DNA of 31,045 nucleotides from an uncultured Brachyspira sp. (GTDB lineage Bacteria > Spirochaetota > Brachyspiria > Brachyspirales > Brachyspiraceae): assembly GCF_934747485.1 (NCBI RefSeq), contig NZ_CAKVGN010000034.1, positions 1 to 31,045 on the forward strand, in the 5' to 3' direction. Below, in pieces: positions 7,742-16,334 of this stretch (the stretch's first letter is position 1; each line of letters begins with the position of its first letter). The notes beneath the pieces are model-generated. The model was given only the letters and a program-made list of their open reading frames with translations. It was not told the origin of the DNA and searched no databases. The position numbers were made by a program, and so were the translations under genes.

Positions 7742-8635
7742 ATGTTTTCTAAAACTATAAAGATAGCTGATAGAGAAACTTCTATAGTATCTATAATATT
7801 TTTAATTCCATCTTTAATATTTATGATATTATTTATATTTTACCCGATAGTTGATTCATTTAAATTAAGTTTATATAGTTGGAATGGAATAGATCCGGTG
7901 AAAACTTTTGTAGGGCTTGACAATTGGAAGACGCTAATTACGGATGTAAGATTTTGGAGAGCTTTAAAAAATAATTTATTAATATTATTTTTATCAATTT
8001 TAATTCAAATGCCGTCAGCTATATTTTTAGCGTTGGCGATGGATTATGTTGGAAGAAAATTTAATTTTTTACGTTCTATTTATTATCTTCCAATGCTCAT
8101 ATCTTCTGTGGCTATAGGATTTTTATTTAGATATGCTTATGACCCTCAATTTGGTATTGTAGCTGGTATTTTAAATATTTTTAATATAAATGCTACTATT
8201 GATATATTAGGAAATCCTAACATATCTATATTTGCAATTATTGCTGTTATATGCTGGCAGTTTATACCTTTTTATTTCATTTTATATGTTGCAAGTATTA
8301 GTTCCATACCTGTAGAATTATATGAAGCTGCTAAAATAGATGGTTCTACTTATTTTAATTATGCTAAAAATATAGTTATCCCTTATATATCTCCTACAAT
8401 AAAAAGCGGCATTATACTTTCTATGGTTGGTTCTTTAAAATATTTTGATTTAATATATGTTATGACTGAAGGCGGACCTAATGGAGCTACAGATTTAATG
8501 GCTACATATATGTATAAAAATTCATTTGTATCATTGAAACTTGGTTATGGTGCTACCATAGCATTTGCAATGCTCATTATAATATCTATTATATCTTTTA
8601 TAACTTTTAAAAAATTAAATACTGTTGATAAATAG
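7742..8635 (+). CDS. ABC sugar permease, MalF/UgpA type
   Basis: 297 residues from this ATG, chosen because AAGGAG (7729-7734) lies 7 nt before it. A longer in-frame form from TTG at 7706 would have no ribosome site. About six hydrophobic segments, starting with SIIFLIPSLIFMILFIFYPI. The loop that contacts the ATPase (EAA motif) reads PVELYEAAKIDGSTYFNYAK followed by IVIP. It forms an inner-membrane channel with the next gene product for substrate handed over by the two lipoproteins. The stop is 9 nt before the next start. Confidence 0.92.
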   Translation: MFSKTIKIADRETSIVSIIFLIPSLIFMILFIFYPIVDSFKLSLYSWNGIDPVKTFVGLDNWKTLITDVRFWRALKNNLLILFLSILIQMPSAIFLALAMDYVGRKFNFLRSIYYLPMLISSVAIGFLFRYAYDPQFGIVAGILNIFNINATIDILGNPNISIFAIIAVICWQFIPFYFILYVASISSIPVELYEAAKIDGSTYFNYAKNIVIPYISPTIKSGIILSMVGSLKYFDLIYVMTEGGPNGATDLMATYMYKNSFVSLKLGYGATIAFAMLIIISIISFITFKKLNTVDK

Positions 8636-8644
8636 GAGGAATAA

Positions 8645-9490
8645 ATGAGTAAAAATGTATATAGTTCTAATGAGAAAATGATGAGAGCATTAGTAATATT
8701 TATATTAATTTTATATGCTATAATATCTTTTATACCATTTTATTATACTTTAATGACTGGGTTTAAAGAGCAATTTGAAATATTTACTAATGGTGTATTT
8801 GCTTTACCAAACAAGTTAAATCTATCAAATTATATTGCAGTATTAAAAGGGGGAATATGGACTTATTTTATTAATAGTATAATAGTAACTTTAATTTCTC
8901 TTGTATTGATATTGTTTTGTTCTTCACTTGCTGCATATGTATTTTCAAGACTTAATTTTAAATTTAATAATTTTTTCTTTAGTCTTATTATTGTATCTAT
9001 GACAATTCCTGTGCATGTAACTTTAATTCCTATATATTTATTAACTCAAAAAATGGGATTATATGATTCTATATTTGCTTTAATAGGACCTTATGTGGCA
9101 TTTAATTTGCCTATATCTATTTTTATATTAAATAATTTTATGCAAGAAATTCCAAAAGATTTGGAGAACAGTGCGGCTATTGATGGATGCGGAAAGATAA
9201 GAACTTTTTTTAATGTTGTTTTACCGCTATCTAAACCTGGTCTTGTTACAATAGGGATATATGTAATGACTACTATGTGGAATGAATTTATATTTCAATT
9301 AGTTTTGACTCAGTCTAAAGCAAATAGAACTCTTCCATTGTCTGTGTGGGAATTTCAAGGTCAGTATTCATCAAACATACCAATGATAATGAGTGTATTG
9401 ACATTAGCAGCAGCCCCTATGATTTTGGTATTTATATTTGGACAAGATAAATTAATAAAAGGTATGATGGCAGGTGCTGTTAAATCTTAA
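8645..9490 (+). CDS. ABC sugar permease, MalG/UgpE type
   Basis: 281 residues with six predicted membrane segments, the first about residues 14-35. The EAA loop reads PKDLENSAAIDGCGKIRTFF followed by VVLPLSKPG, and the protein ends GMMAGAVKS, typical of MalG-type permeases. AGGAGG gives a strong ribosome site. It should pair with the preceding permease. No ATP-binding subunit follows, so a shared MsmK/UgpC-like ATPase from elsewhere in the genome must be assumed. Confidence 0.93.
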   Translation: MSKNVYSSNEKMMRALVIFILILYAIISFIPFYYTLMTGFKEQFEIFTNGVFALPNKLNLSNYIAVLKGGIWTYFINSIIVTLISLVLILFCSSLAAYVFSRLNFKFNNFFFSLIIVSMTIPVHVTLIPIYLLTQKMGLYDSIFALIGPYVAFNLPISIFILNNFMQEIPKDLENSAAIDGCGKIRTFFNVVLPLSKPGLVTIGIYVMTTMWNEFIFQLVLTQSKANRTLPLSVWEFQGQYSSNIPMIMSVLTLAAAPMILVFIFGQDKLIKGMMAGAVKS

Positions 9491-9519
9491 TTTTTTATAT
9501 TTTACAAAAGGAGTATTTT

Positions 9520-11883
9520 ATGATTTATAAAGATAAAACTAAACCTATAGATGAAAGAGTAAAAGACTTACTTATTCAAATGACAATAGAAGAAAAAGCA
9601 TATCAGCTTACATCTGTATGGGCATATGAATTAGTTAGGAATGATTTTACATTTGAAGTTGATAAATTAAAGACTAAATTTCCTAATGGACTTGGACAGA
9701 TTACAAGAATAGGGGGGAGCACTCCTACAAAAGTAAAAGATATTCCTAAATTTAGAAATTCTATACAGGAATTTTTTATAAATAATACTAGATTGGGTAT
9801 ACCTGTTATGTTTCATGAAGAATCATGCAGTGGAGCTATGTTTGATGGAACAACTAATTTCCCTCAAGCTATAGGCATAGCTTCTACGTTTGATGATGTG
9901 TTATGTGAAGAGATGGCAGATATTATAGGTAAAGAATTAAATGCTATAGGCTGTAATCAAACTTTAGCACCTCTTTTAGATGTAACAAGAGAACCAAGAT
10001 GGGGAAGATTAGAAGAGACTTTCGGAGAAGATGTATACTTAGTTTCACAGATGGGTATGGCATATATAAGAGGAATACAAAAAAATAATGTTTATTCTAC
10101 TGGTAAACATTTTGTAGCTTATGGAGCTGCAGAAAAAGGCTTTAACTGGGCACCCGGTCAGGTTCCTGAAAGGACAATGAGAGAAGTTTATTTAGCACCT
10201 TTTGAAGCTGCTATAAAAGAGGCTAATTTAAAATCTATTATGCCTGCTTATCAAGAAAATGATGGAGAGCCTTGCCATAGTTCCAAAAAGCTGCTAAAAA
10301 AAATACTTAGAGATGAGTGGAAGTTTAATGGGTTAGTAGTTACAGATTACAGCGGACTTACATTGTTAGAATCTTTCCATAAACTATTCCCTGATTATAA
10401 TTCTATAGCAAAAAGAGCAATAGAGTGCGAGGTTGATATAGAATTACCTACTCAGGCAGTATATGGAAAAATTTTGGCAGAGGAAGTAAAAAATGGAAAC
10501 ATATCTGAAAAAGATGTTGATAAATTAGTTGAAAGAGTATTAACTAAAAAATTTGAATTAGGTCTATTTGATAATCCATACATAAAAGAATCATTATCAT
10601 TTGCTATGCGTAGTAAAGAAAGTTTGGATAAATCTTTGGAAGTTGCTAGAGAAAGTATAGTGTTGTTAGAAAACAAAAATAATATTCTTCCTCTTAAAAA
10701 ACAGCAAAAAATAGCAGTAATTGGTCCTAATGGAAATTCTGTGAGAAATCAATTAGGAGACTATGCATTCAAGGCACATGTTGAATCATTAGTAGAAAAT
10801 TTGAGAGATATGTCTAAGAATTTGGACAATAATAATGCAACAGGATTCACTATGCAAGAGAAAGTAAATTTAAATGCTGATATACTTGATAATTTTATTC
10901 AAGATATAGAGGGTGTTTCTGTATATAAAGGCATTTGTTCTAAAGTAGGAAAGGATAATGTGTATTTGTCTTTAGGCTCTGATATATTTGAAACTACAGA
11001 CAGTATGATAGAAGAAGCAGTTAATACGGCAAAAAAAGCTGATGTTATAGTTGCTGTTTTGGGTGATAAGGCTGGTTTGGAGGCTGGTACTAGTACTGGA
11101 GAATCAAGAGACAGGTCTTCTATTACATTGCTTCCAGCTCAGGATAGATTGTTAAAAGAGTTAAAAAAATTAGGAAAACCTATTATATTAGTATTAATAG
11201 TTGGACGTCCGGTTGCTATGCCTTGGGTTAAAGAGAATATAGATGGTGTGATATGTGCTTGGCTTCCGGGAGAGATGGGAGGAGAGGCAATTGCTGATGT
11301 TATTTTTGGTGATTATAATCCTGGCGGAAAATTACCTGTAACTTTCCCTCATAATATAGGACAGATTCCTATATATTATTCTCATAAACCTTCTGGTGGA
11401 GCTGAAAGAATGTGGGGCGGATATGTTGACGGTCCTCATGATGCTATTTATCATTTTGGTTATGGATTGAGCTATACTAATTTTGAATTATATGATTTTG
11501 AAATAGATAAAAAAGAATTAGCTCCTACAGATACAGTTAAAATTTCTTGTAAGATTAAAAATGTGGGTGATTATAAGGGCAGTGAAGTTGTACAGCTTTA
11601 TCTAAGAAATAATGTATTAGGTGTAACTAGACCTGTTAAAGAATTAAAAGGATTTAAAAGAGTATTTTTAGAGCCTAATAAAAGTGCAGTAGTTACTTTT
11701 GAAGTTCCTATACATATATTAGCTTATTACGATGAAGATATGAAATTTGTTATGAAAAAATCTAATGTAGATATTTTAATTGGTACAAGTTCTGATAATA
11801 TATTATTTAAAGAGACTATTAAAGTTAATGGGGAGAAGGAAATAAAAGAGAAAGTATTCACTACAAAGGTGAGTCTATTATAA
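9520..11883 (+). CDS. Cytoplasmic GH3 beta-glycosidase (beta-xylosidase/glucosidase)
   Basis: 787 residues with no signal peptide, so it acts in the cytosol. Domains in order: GH3 (beta/alpha)8 barrel (about 25-350) with FHEESCSGAMFDGTTNFPQA, catalytic-site KHFVAYGA and the nucleophile Asp276 in VVTDYSG; then the GH3 C-terminal domain (about 385-620) with STGESRDRSS and GEMGGEAIADVIFGDYNPGG; then a fibronectin III-like domain (about 665-735) with NVGDYKGSEVVQLYLRN. It removes terminal beta-linked sugars from imported oligosaccharides. The operon argues for xylobiose or similar; GH3 specificity cannot be fixed from motifs. AAGGAG precedes the ATG. Last gene of the xyl operon. Confidence 0.92.
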   Translation: MIYKDKTKPIDERVKDLLIQMTIEEKAYQLTSVWAYELVRNDFTFEVDKLKTKFPNGLGQITRIGGSTPTKVKDIPKFRNSIQEFFINNTRLGIPVMFHEESCSGAMFDGTTNFPQAIGIASTFDDVLCEEMADIIGKELNAIGCNQTLAPLLDVTREPRWGRLEETFGEDVYLVSQMGMAYIRGIQKNNVYSTGKHFVAYGAAEKGFNWAPGQVPERTMREVYLAPFEAAIKEANLKSIMPAYQENDGEPCHSSKKLLKKILRDEWKFNGLVVTDYSGLTLLESFHKLFPDYNSIAKRAIECEVDIELPTQAVYGKILAEEVKNGNISEKDVDKLVERVLTKKFELGLFDNPYIKESLSFAMRSKESLDKSLEVARESIVLLENKNNILPLKKQQKIAVIGPNGNSVRNQLGDYAFKAHVESLVENLRDMSKNLDNNNATGFTMQEKVNLNADILDNFIQDIEGVSVYKGICSKVGKDNVYLSLGSDIFETTDSMIEEAVNTAKKADVIVAVLGDKAGLEAGTSTGESRDRSSITLLPAQDRLLKELKKLGKPIILVLIVGRPVAMPWVKENIDGVICAWLPGEMGGEAIADVIFGDYNPGGKLPVTFPHNIGQIPIYYSHKPSGGAERMWGGYVDGPHDAIYHFGYGLSYTNFELYDFEIDKKELAPTDTVKISCKIKNVGDYKGSEVVQLYLRNNVLGVTRPVKELKGFKRVFLEPNKSAVVTFEVPIHILAYYDEDMKFVMKKSNVDILIGTSSDNILFKETIKVNGEKEIKEKVFTTKVSLL

Positions 11884-11898
11884 TTGATAATAATCATT

Positions 11899-11945
11899 AA
11901 TTCCTATTCTATAGTTGATTTTATTATAGAATAGGAATTTTTTTT
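11899..11945 (+). terminator. Terminator of the xyl operon
   Basis: Perfect 15-bp stem (AATTCCTATTCTATA with TATAGAATAGGAATT), 11-nt loop, then a T run to 11945. It closes the xylA-to-GH3 operon and isolates the lyase gene downstream. Confidence 0.93.
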
Positions 11946-11970
11946 ATATAAAACAAATAGGAGAATTTTT

Positions 11971-13149
11971 ATGGGTGAACAATCTTACCAAACAAAATTA
12001 ATTCATTATAAAGAAGGAGGAAATGGTCCTGTTGTACCGCCAGTATATCAAAGCAGTTTATTTACTTTTGAAAGTTGGGAAGCAATAGATAAAGCATTTG
12101 ATGATCCTTTCAATAATTCTATATATACAAGAGGAAATAACCCTTCTGTATCATTGGTAGAAGAAAAGATAGCTTGTCTATGTGCAGGAGAGAGAGCTAA
12201 ATTATTTGCTTCAGGTATGGGAGCTATATCATCATCAATACTTCATTATGTTAATTGCGGAGACCATATAATATCTATAAAAAATGTTTATGGCCCTGCT
12301 AATAATTTTATGAATGTATATTTAAAAGAAAAATGCAATATAGAAACTACTTTTGTAGAGGGTAAAAAAATAGAAGATTTTGAAAATGCAATTAGAAAAA
12401 ATACAAAACTAATATATTTAGAAAGCCCTTCATCTGCAGTATTTAGCTTACAGAACATAAAACAAGTTGTTGCATTGGCAAAAAAACATAATATTAAAAC
12501 TATAATAGATAATACTTGGGCTACTCCTATATTTCAAAGACCTTTAGAAATGGGAATAGATTTGGAAGTTCATTCATGTTCTAAGTATTTTGGAGGACAT
12601 AGTGATATAGTCGCTGGTGTTGTAGTTGGCAAAGAGAAAGATGTTAAATCTATATTTGATAGAGAGCATGCATTTTTAGGTGCTAAGATGTCTCCTTTTG
12701 AGGCTTGGCTTATATTAAGAAGTTTGAGGACTTTAAAAATAAAAATGATGCAGCATCAGGAAAATGCTTTGGCTGTTGCTAAATATTTGAATAATCATCC
12801 TAAAGTTAAGAAAGTTATGTATCCTGGACTTGAAAGTTTTGACCAATATGAATTAGCAAAAGAACAAATGAAAGGCTTTTCTGGTCTTATGGGTTTTGTT
12901 ATTAATTCTGATAATTTAGATGATATAAAGAAATTCTTTAATAGCTTGAAGTGCTTTAGAATAGGTGTAAGCTGGGGAGGACATGAAAGTCTCATATATG
13001 CTCCTGCTATAAGTTATTTAAAAGAAATGCCTAAAGAACAATTTGATGCTATGGGCATATCTTTGGGAGTTATGAGAATATCAGTAGGATTAGAAGACTA
13101 TAATGACCTTATAGCTGATTTAGATGAGGCATTAAAAAATATAAAATAA
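11971..13149 (+). CDS. Cys/Met-metabolism PLP lyase
   Basis: 392 residues of the trans-sulfuration fold-type I PLP family (cystathionine beta/gamma-lyase, methionine gamma-lyase, cystathionine gamma-synthase). The PLP lysine is Lys205 in HSCSKYFGGHSDIVAG. Asp180 in IIDNTWATP contacts the pyridine nitrogen, and Tyr52/Arg54 (IYTRGNNPS) bind phosphate across the dimer. Tyr107 in NVYGPANNF is the cofactor-stacking residue. The Cys typical of classical methionine gamma-lyases after this Tyr-Gly is absent (Pro), which favours a cystathionine or cysteine lyase. AGGAG precedes the ATG. It is followed after 21 nt by an NhaC antiporter gene, probably one operon. I leave out a symbol because the exact reaction is uncertain. 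Confidence 0.88.
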   Translation: MGEQSYQTKLIHYKEGGNGPVVPPVYQSSLFTFESWEAIDKAFDDPFNNSIYTRGNNPSVSLVEEKIACLCAGERAKLFASGMGAISSSILHYVNCGDHIISIKNVYGPANNFMNVYLKEKCNIETTFVEGKKIEDFENAIRKNTKLIYLESPSSAVFSLQNIKQVVALAKKHNIKTIIDNTWATPIFQRPLEMGIDLEVHSCSKYFGGHSDIVAGVVVGKEKDVKSIFDREHAFLGAKMSPFEAWLILRSLRTLKIKMMQHQENALAVAKYLNNHPKVKKVMYPGLESFDQYELAKEQMKGFSGLMGFVINSDNLDDIKKFFNSLKCFRIGVSWGGHESLIYAPAISYLKEMPKEQFDAMGISLGVMRISVGLEDYNDLIADLDEALKNIK

Positions 13150-13170
13150 TTGTTATTGGAGTATGATAAA

Positions 13171-14604
13171 ATGGAAAAAAAACAAATAAATACTTTTTTA
13201 CAAATATTCCCGCTAGTATTTATATTAGTTGGAGTTCTTATAGGTACAGTGCATTATGGCATATCAATAGAGTTTTTATTAATATTAGATACTGTTATAT
13301 GCTGTATTATAGCTTTTGCAGCAGGATATAAATGGGAAGAAATGGAAAAAGCTTTTGTAAAGAAAATAGCTGATACTTGGCTTGGGGTTCTTATATTGAT
13401 ATTGATAGGTGCTATAGTTGGTACTTGGATATATAGCGGTGCAGTTCCTATGCTTATATATTATGGTATAAAATGGATTAACCCTTCTTTTATACCTTTT
13501 ACAGCATTTGTTGTTACAGCTTTTGTTGCTATATTTACTGGTACTTCTTGGGGAGCTGCTGCTACTTCTGGAGTTGCTTTTATAGGGGTAGCTCATGCAA
13601 CAGGAGTACCTTTGCCTTTAATAGCTGGTGCCATAATAAGTGGTGCTTATGTTGGAGATAAAAACTCTCCTATATCTGATACTACTGTTTTATCTGCTAT
13701 GGGTTCTGGTGCTCAATTAATAGATCACATAAAATCTATGCTAATAGTAACTATACCTTCTGTAATAATATCCAGCATTATATTTATTGCTTTAGGTTTT
13801 ACTGCTTCTTCTAATATAGATATTTCAACAGTAAAAGAAACTAAAGAGATATTAGATTCTTTAGATTCTATGTTTAATTTTAATATATTATTATTGCTTC
13901 CTGCTGTTGTGGTTTTTGTAGGAAGTTTTAAGGGTTTATCTCCTATAATAACTATGTTTTTAGGAAGTTTTTTAGCTTTGATATTAGGAGCTATATTTCA
14001 AGATTTTGGCTTTTTAAATTCAATAAAAGCATTTGTTTCAGGATTTAATGTTTCTATGTCAAATTTACCAGCAGACCAAATACCTGCCAATTTAAATAAT
14101 TTATTAAACAGAGGCGGTATGGTTAATATGATGCCTACAGTATTATTTTTGATAACTGCTTTAACTTTTGGTTCTATGCTTCAATTAATAGGTACTTTGC
14201 AAACTATATTGGATTTATTATTGAAAGTTATAAAAGGTGTAAAAAGTCTAATGATAGTTACATGGTTTACTACTCTTGTAGTTAATTCAAGTGTTAATAG
14301 CACACAATTTACTTTTTTAACTTTAGGTCCTATATTCCAAGATATATATAAAAAATATAAATTACACCCTTCAGCATTATCAAGAACTATGGAAGAGGGA
14401 GGAACTTTAACAGAACCTATAGTACCATGGACAGTAACAGGAGTTTATATGGCATCTACTTTAGGTGTAGCTACTTTACAGTATTTGCCTTACTCATTCT
14501 TTAATTTGGTTAGTATAGTGGTGATGTTTATATATATACTTACTTTCCCTAAATTAAAATTTGCTGTTCCTGTTTTGAAAGAAGAAAAAGATAATAATAA
14601 TTAA
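13171..14604 (+). CDS. NhaC-family antiporter / amino-acid transporter
   Basis: 477 residues. The ATG at 13171 is preferred because TTGGAG (13156-13161) lies 9 nt before it; a TTG at 13150 would abut the previous stop and lacks a ribosome site. About eleven hydrophobic segments with the NhaC signature GTSWGAAATSG followed by GAYVGDKNSPISDTTVLSA, and ending with VVNSSVNSTQFTFLTLGP. Members exchange Na+ for H+ or for organic acids, and one branch (MetT) is linked with methionine transport. Co-transcription with the PLP lyase raises an amino-acid role. It resides in the inner membrane. Confidence 0.9.
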   Translation: MEKKQINTFLQIFPLVFILVGVLIGTVHYGISIEFLLILDTVICCIIAFAAGYKWEEMEKAFVKKIADTWLGVLILILIGAIVGTWIYSGAVPMLIYYGIKWINPSFIPFTAFVVTAFVAIFTGTSWGAAATSGVAFIGVAHATGVPLPLIAGAIISGAYVGDKNSPISDTTVLSAMGSGAQLIDHIKSMLIVTIPSVIISSIIFIALGFTASSNIDISTVKETKEILDSLDSMFNFNILLLLPAVVVFVGSFKGLSPIITMFLGSFLALILGAIFQDFGFLNSIKAFVSGFNVSMSNLPADQIPANLNNLLNRGGMVNMMPTVLFLITALTFGSMLQLIGTLQTILDLLLKVIKGVKSLMIVTWFTTLVVNSSVNSTQFTFLTLGPIFQDIYKKYKLHPSALSRTMEEGGTLTEPIVPWTVTGVYMASTLGVATLQYLPYSFFNLVSIVVMFIYILTFPKLKFAVPVLKEEKDNNN

Positions 14605-14622
14605 TTTAGGTCTATTTTATTG

Positions 14623-14659
14623 GAGCAGGCATTTTAGATATATATGTCTGCTCTTTTTT
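14623..14659 (+). terminator. Terminator of the lyase-antiporter operon
   Basis: GAGCAGGCAT (14623-14632) pairs with ATGTCTGCTC (14644-14653) through one G-U, followed by six T. Confidence 0.9.
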
Positions 14660-14802
14660 ATTTTTGTAAAATAAAATTGATGAATTGAATATTTAAAGTA
14701 TAATAATGTAATGATATTAACTATTAATTGTTATAAAATTCTTTTATTTTATATTAAATCTATATTACAATTTAAATATTTTTTATAATAATATTAGAAT
14801 TA

Positions 14803-16179
14803 TTATTTATCCTCTTCTAATTTTTTAATATTTTTTATCTCTCTCTTTATAAATATAATAGTAATTATTAAAGCCATTGCATCTGCTATTGGACCAGCAT
14901 ACATTACACCATCTATACCAAATATTTTAGGCAGTATAATTATAAGAGGGAGTAAGAAAATTATTTGTCTAGTCATAGCAATAAATGCTCCCTTAAATGC
15001 TTTTCCTATAGAGGTAAAAAATGAACCTGTAACAGGCTGAACACCATTAACCACCATAAATAGCATATATATTCTCATATACTCTTCAGCAAAAGAAAAA
15101 TATAATTCACTTCCATCTCCAAACATAGAAACTATTTGTCTTGGAAATAATTGAAAAAGCACAGATGCTGTTATAGCCATCATAGTTGTTATAAATACGC
15201 TTAATTTATATGTGTCTATTACTCTTTTATAATTTCTTGCTCCATAATTAAATCCAATTATAGGCTGCGAACCTTGTCCTGTACCTATTATAAAAGCCAT
15301 AACAATCATATTAATTTTTATTATTATTCCAGATACAGCAAGAGGAATATTACCTCCATATATAGATTGGTTACCATAATAGCTTAATACATTATTCATT
15401 GTAATTTGAACAGCCATCATAGCTAACTGATTGAAGCCTCCGGATAAACCTAAAGTAAAAATTTTAATAACATTACTGATATTTAGAATAAAGCTTTTTT
15501 TGTTAAGTGTAACATTTTTCATTTTAAATATATATTTAAAAGTTAAAGCAAAAGATATAAACTGACCTATTATAGTAGCTAAAACAGCTCCAGATATTCC
15601 CATGTTAAAATAAAATATAAATATAGGGTCTAATATAGTGTTAGCAATAGCCCCGCTTAATACAGACATCATAGAATATCTTGGACTTCCATCTGCTCTT
15701 ATTATATGACTCATCATGCTTGAAAATATAAACGGCAAAAAACCAGTAGAAGTTATTGAACTGTATTTTATCGCATAACCCAACACTTCTTCAGTAGAAC
15801 CAAACATATACATTATTTTTTCTACAAACATCTTCACTATTATAGTTAATATAATACTGAAAATGAATGCTAAAGATATTGTATTTCCTATAATATTTGA
15901 TGCTTTTTCTTTTTCGCCCCTTCCAAGCAGTAAACTATATGAAGAAGCACCTCCTAAACCCAAAAATAAAGATATTGATACACATATTGTTGTTAGAGGG
16001 AATGCAACATTTGTAGCAGCATTACCTTTTATGCCCACTCCCTGACCTATAAACATTTGATCTACTATATTATATAATGCCCCAACTAACATTGATATTA
16101 TACTTGGAGTGGCAAATTTTAAAAGAAGTTTATATATTTTTTCATAATATAATGGGTTAGAATGAACATCATTATGCAT
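14803..16179 (-). CDS. MATE-family efflux transporter
   Basis: 458 residues, twelve hydrophobic segments in two homologous halves. The N-terminal block FATPSIISMLVGALYNIVDQ followed by MFIGQGVG, and GTGQGSQPIIGFNYGARNYKR after the midpoint, are typical of the MepA/NorM-like multidrug and toxin extrusion family. It exports organic cations or drugs in exchange for Na+ or H+; the substrate is unknown. A weak GGAT ribosome site precedes the ATG. It is divergent from trpB and convergent with the antiporter gene, with a 198-bp AT-rich gap whose only clear element is the antiporter terminator. Confidence 0.93.
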   Translation of the reverse strand: MHNDVHSNPLYYEKIYKLLLKFATPSIISMLVGALYNIVDQMFIGQGVGIKGNAATNVAFPLTTICVSISLFLGLGGASSYSLLLGRGEKEKASNIIGNTISLAFIFSIILTIIVKMFVEKIMYMFGSTEEVLGYAIKYSSITSTGFLPFIFSSMMSHIIRADGSPRYSMMSVLSGAIANTILDPIFIFYFNMGISGAVLATIIGQFISFALTFKYIFKMKNVTLNKKSFILNISNVIKIFTLGLSGGFNQLAMMAVQITMNNVLSYYGNQSIYGGNIPLAVSGIIIKINMIVMAFIIGTGQGSQPIIGFNYGARNYKRVIDTYKLSVFITTMMAITASVLFQLFPRQIVSMFGDGSELYFSFAEEYMRIYMLFMVVNGVQPVTGSFFTSIGKAFKGAFIAMTRQIIFLLPLIIILPKIFGIDGVMYAGPIADAMALIITIIFIKREIKNIKKLEEDK

Positions 16180-16274
16180 CTAAAAATCCAAATAATAAAA
16201 TATTTTTTATTTATTATATTATATTTTTTGATTATTTAAATGATTAATTTTTATATAAATTCATTTTGATACTA

Positions 16275-16315
16275 TTGACAAAAATATTATTAATGTTAAA
16301 ATACTATATATAGTA
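16275..16315 (+). promoter_or_regulatory. trpB promoter with palindrome
   Basis: TTGACA (16275-16280), 16-bp spacer, TAAAAT (16297-16302). A perfect 14-bp palindrome TACTATATATAGTA (16302-16315) covers the expected start site. AGGGG before the ATG at 16335 is the ribosome site. Confidence 0.55.
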
Positions 16316-16334
16316 ATTAATAAAGGGGCTAAAA

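Noticed and set aside
11884..11970. Possible S-box or other riboswitch before the PLP lyase
   Set aside because: The 87-nt gap is almost filled by the xyl-operon terminator, leaving no room for a riboswitch.
13150..13170. TTG start extending the NhaC protein by 7 residues
   Set aside because: It abuts the preceding stop and would place the TTGGAG ribosome site inside the gene; the ATG at 13171 is well spaced.
14785..14810. ATAATAAT/ATTATTAT hairpin at the end of the MATE gene
   Set aside because: It lacks a T-run on the minus strand and is made of simple AT repeats, so it is not credible as a terminator.
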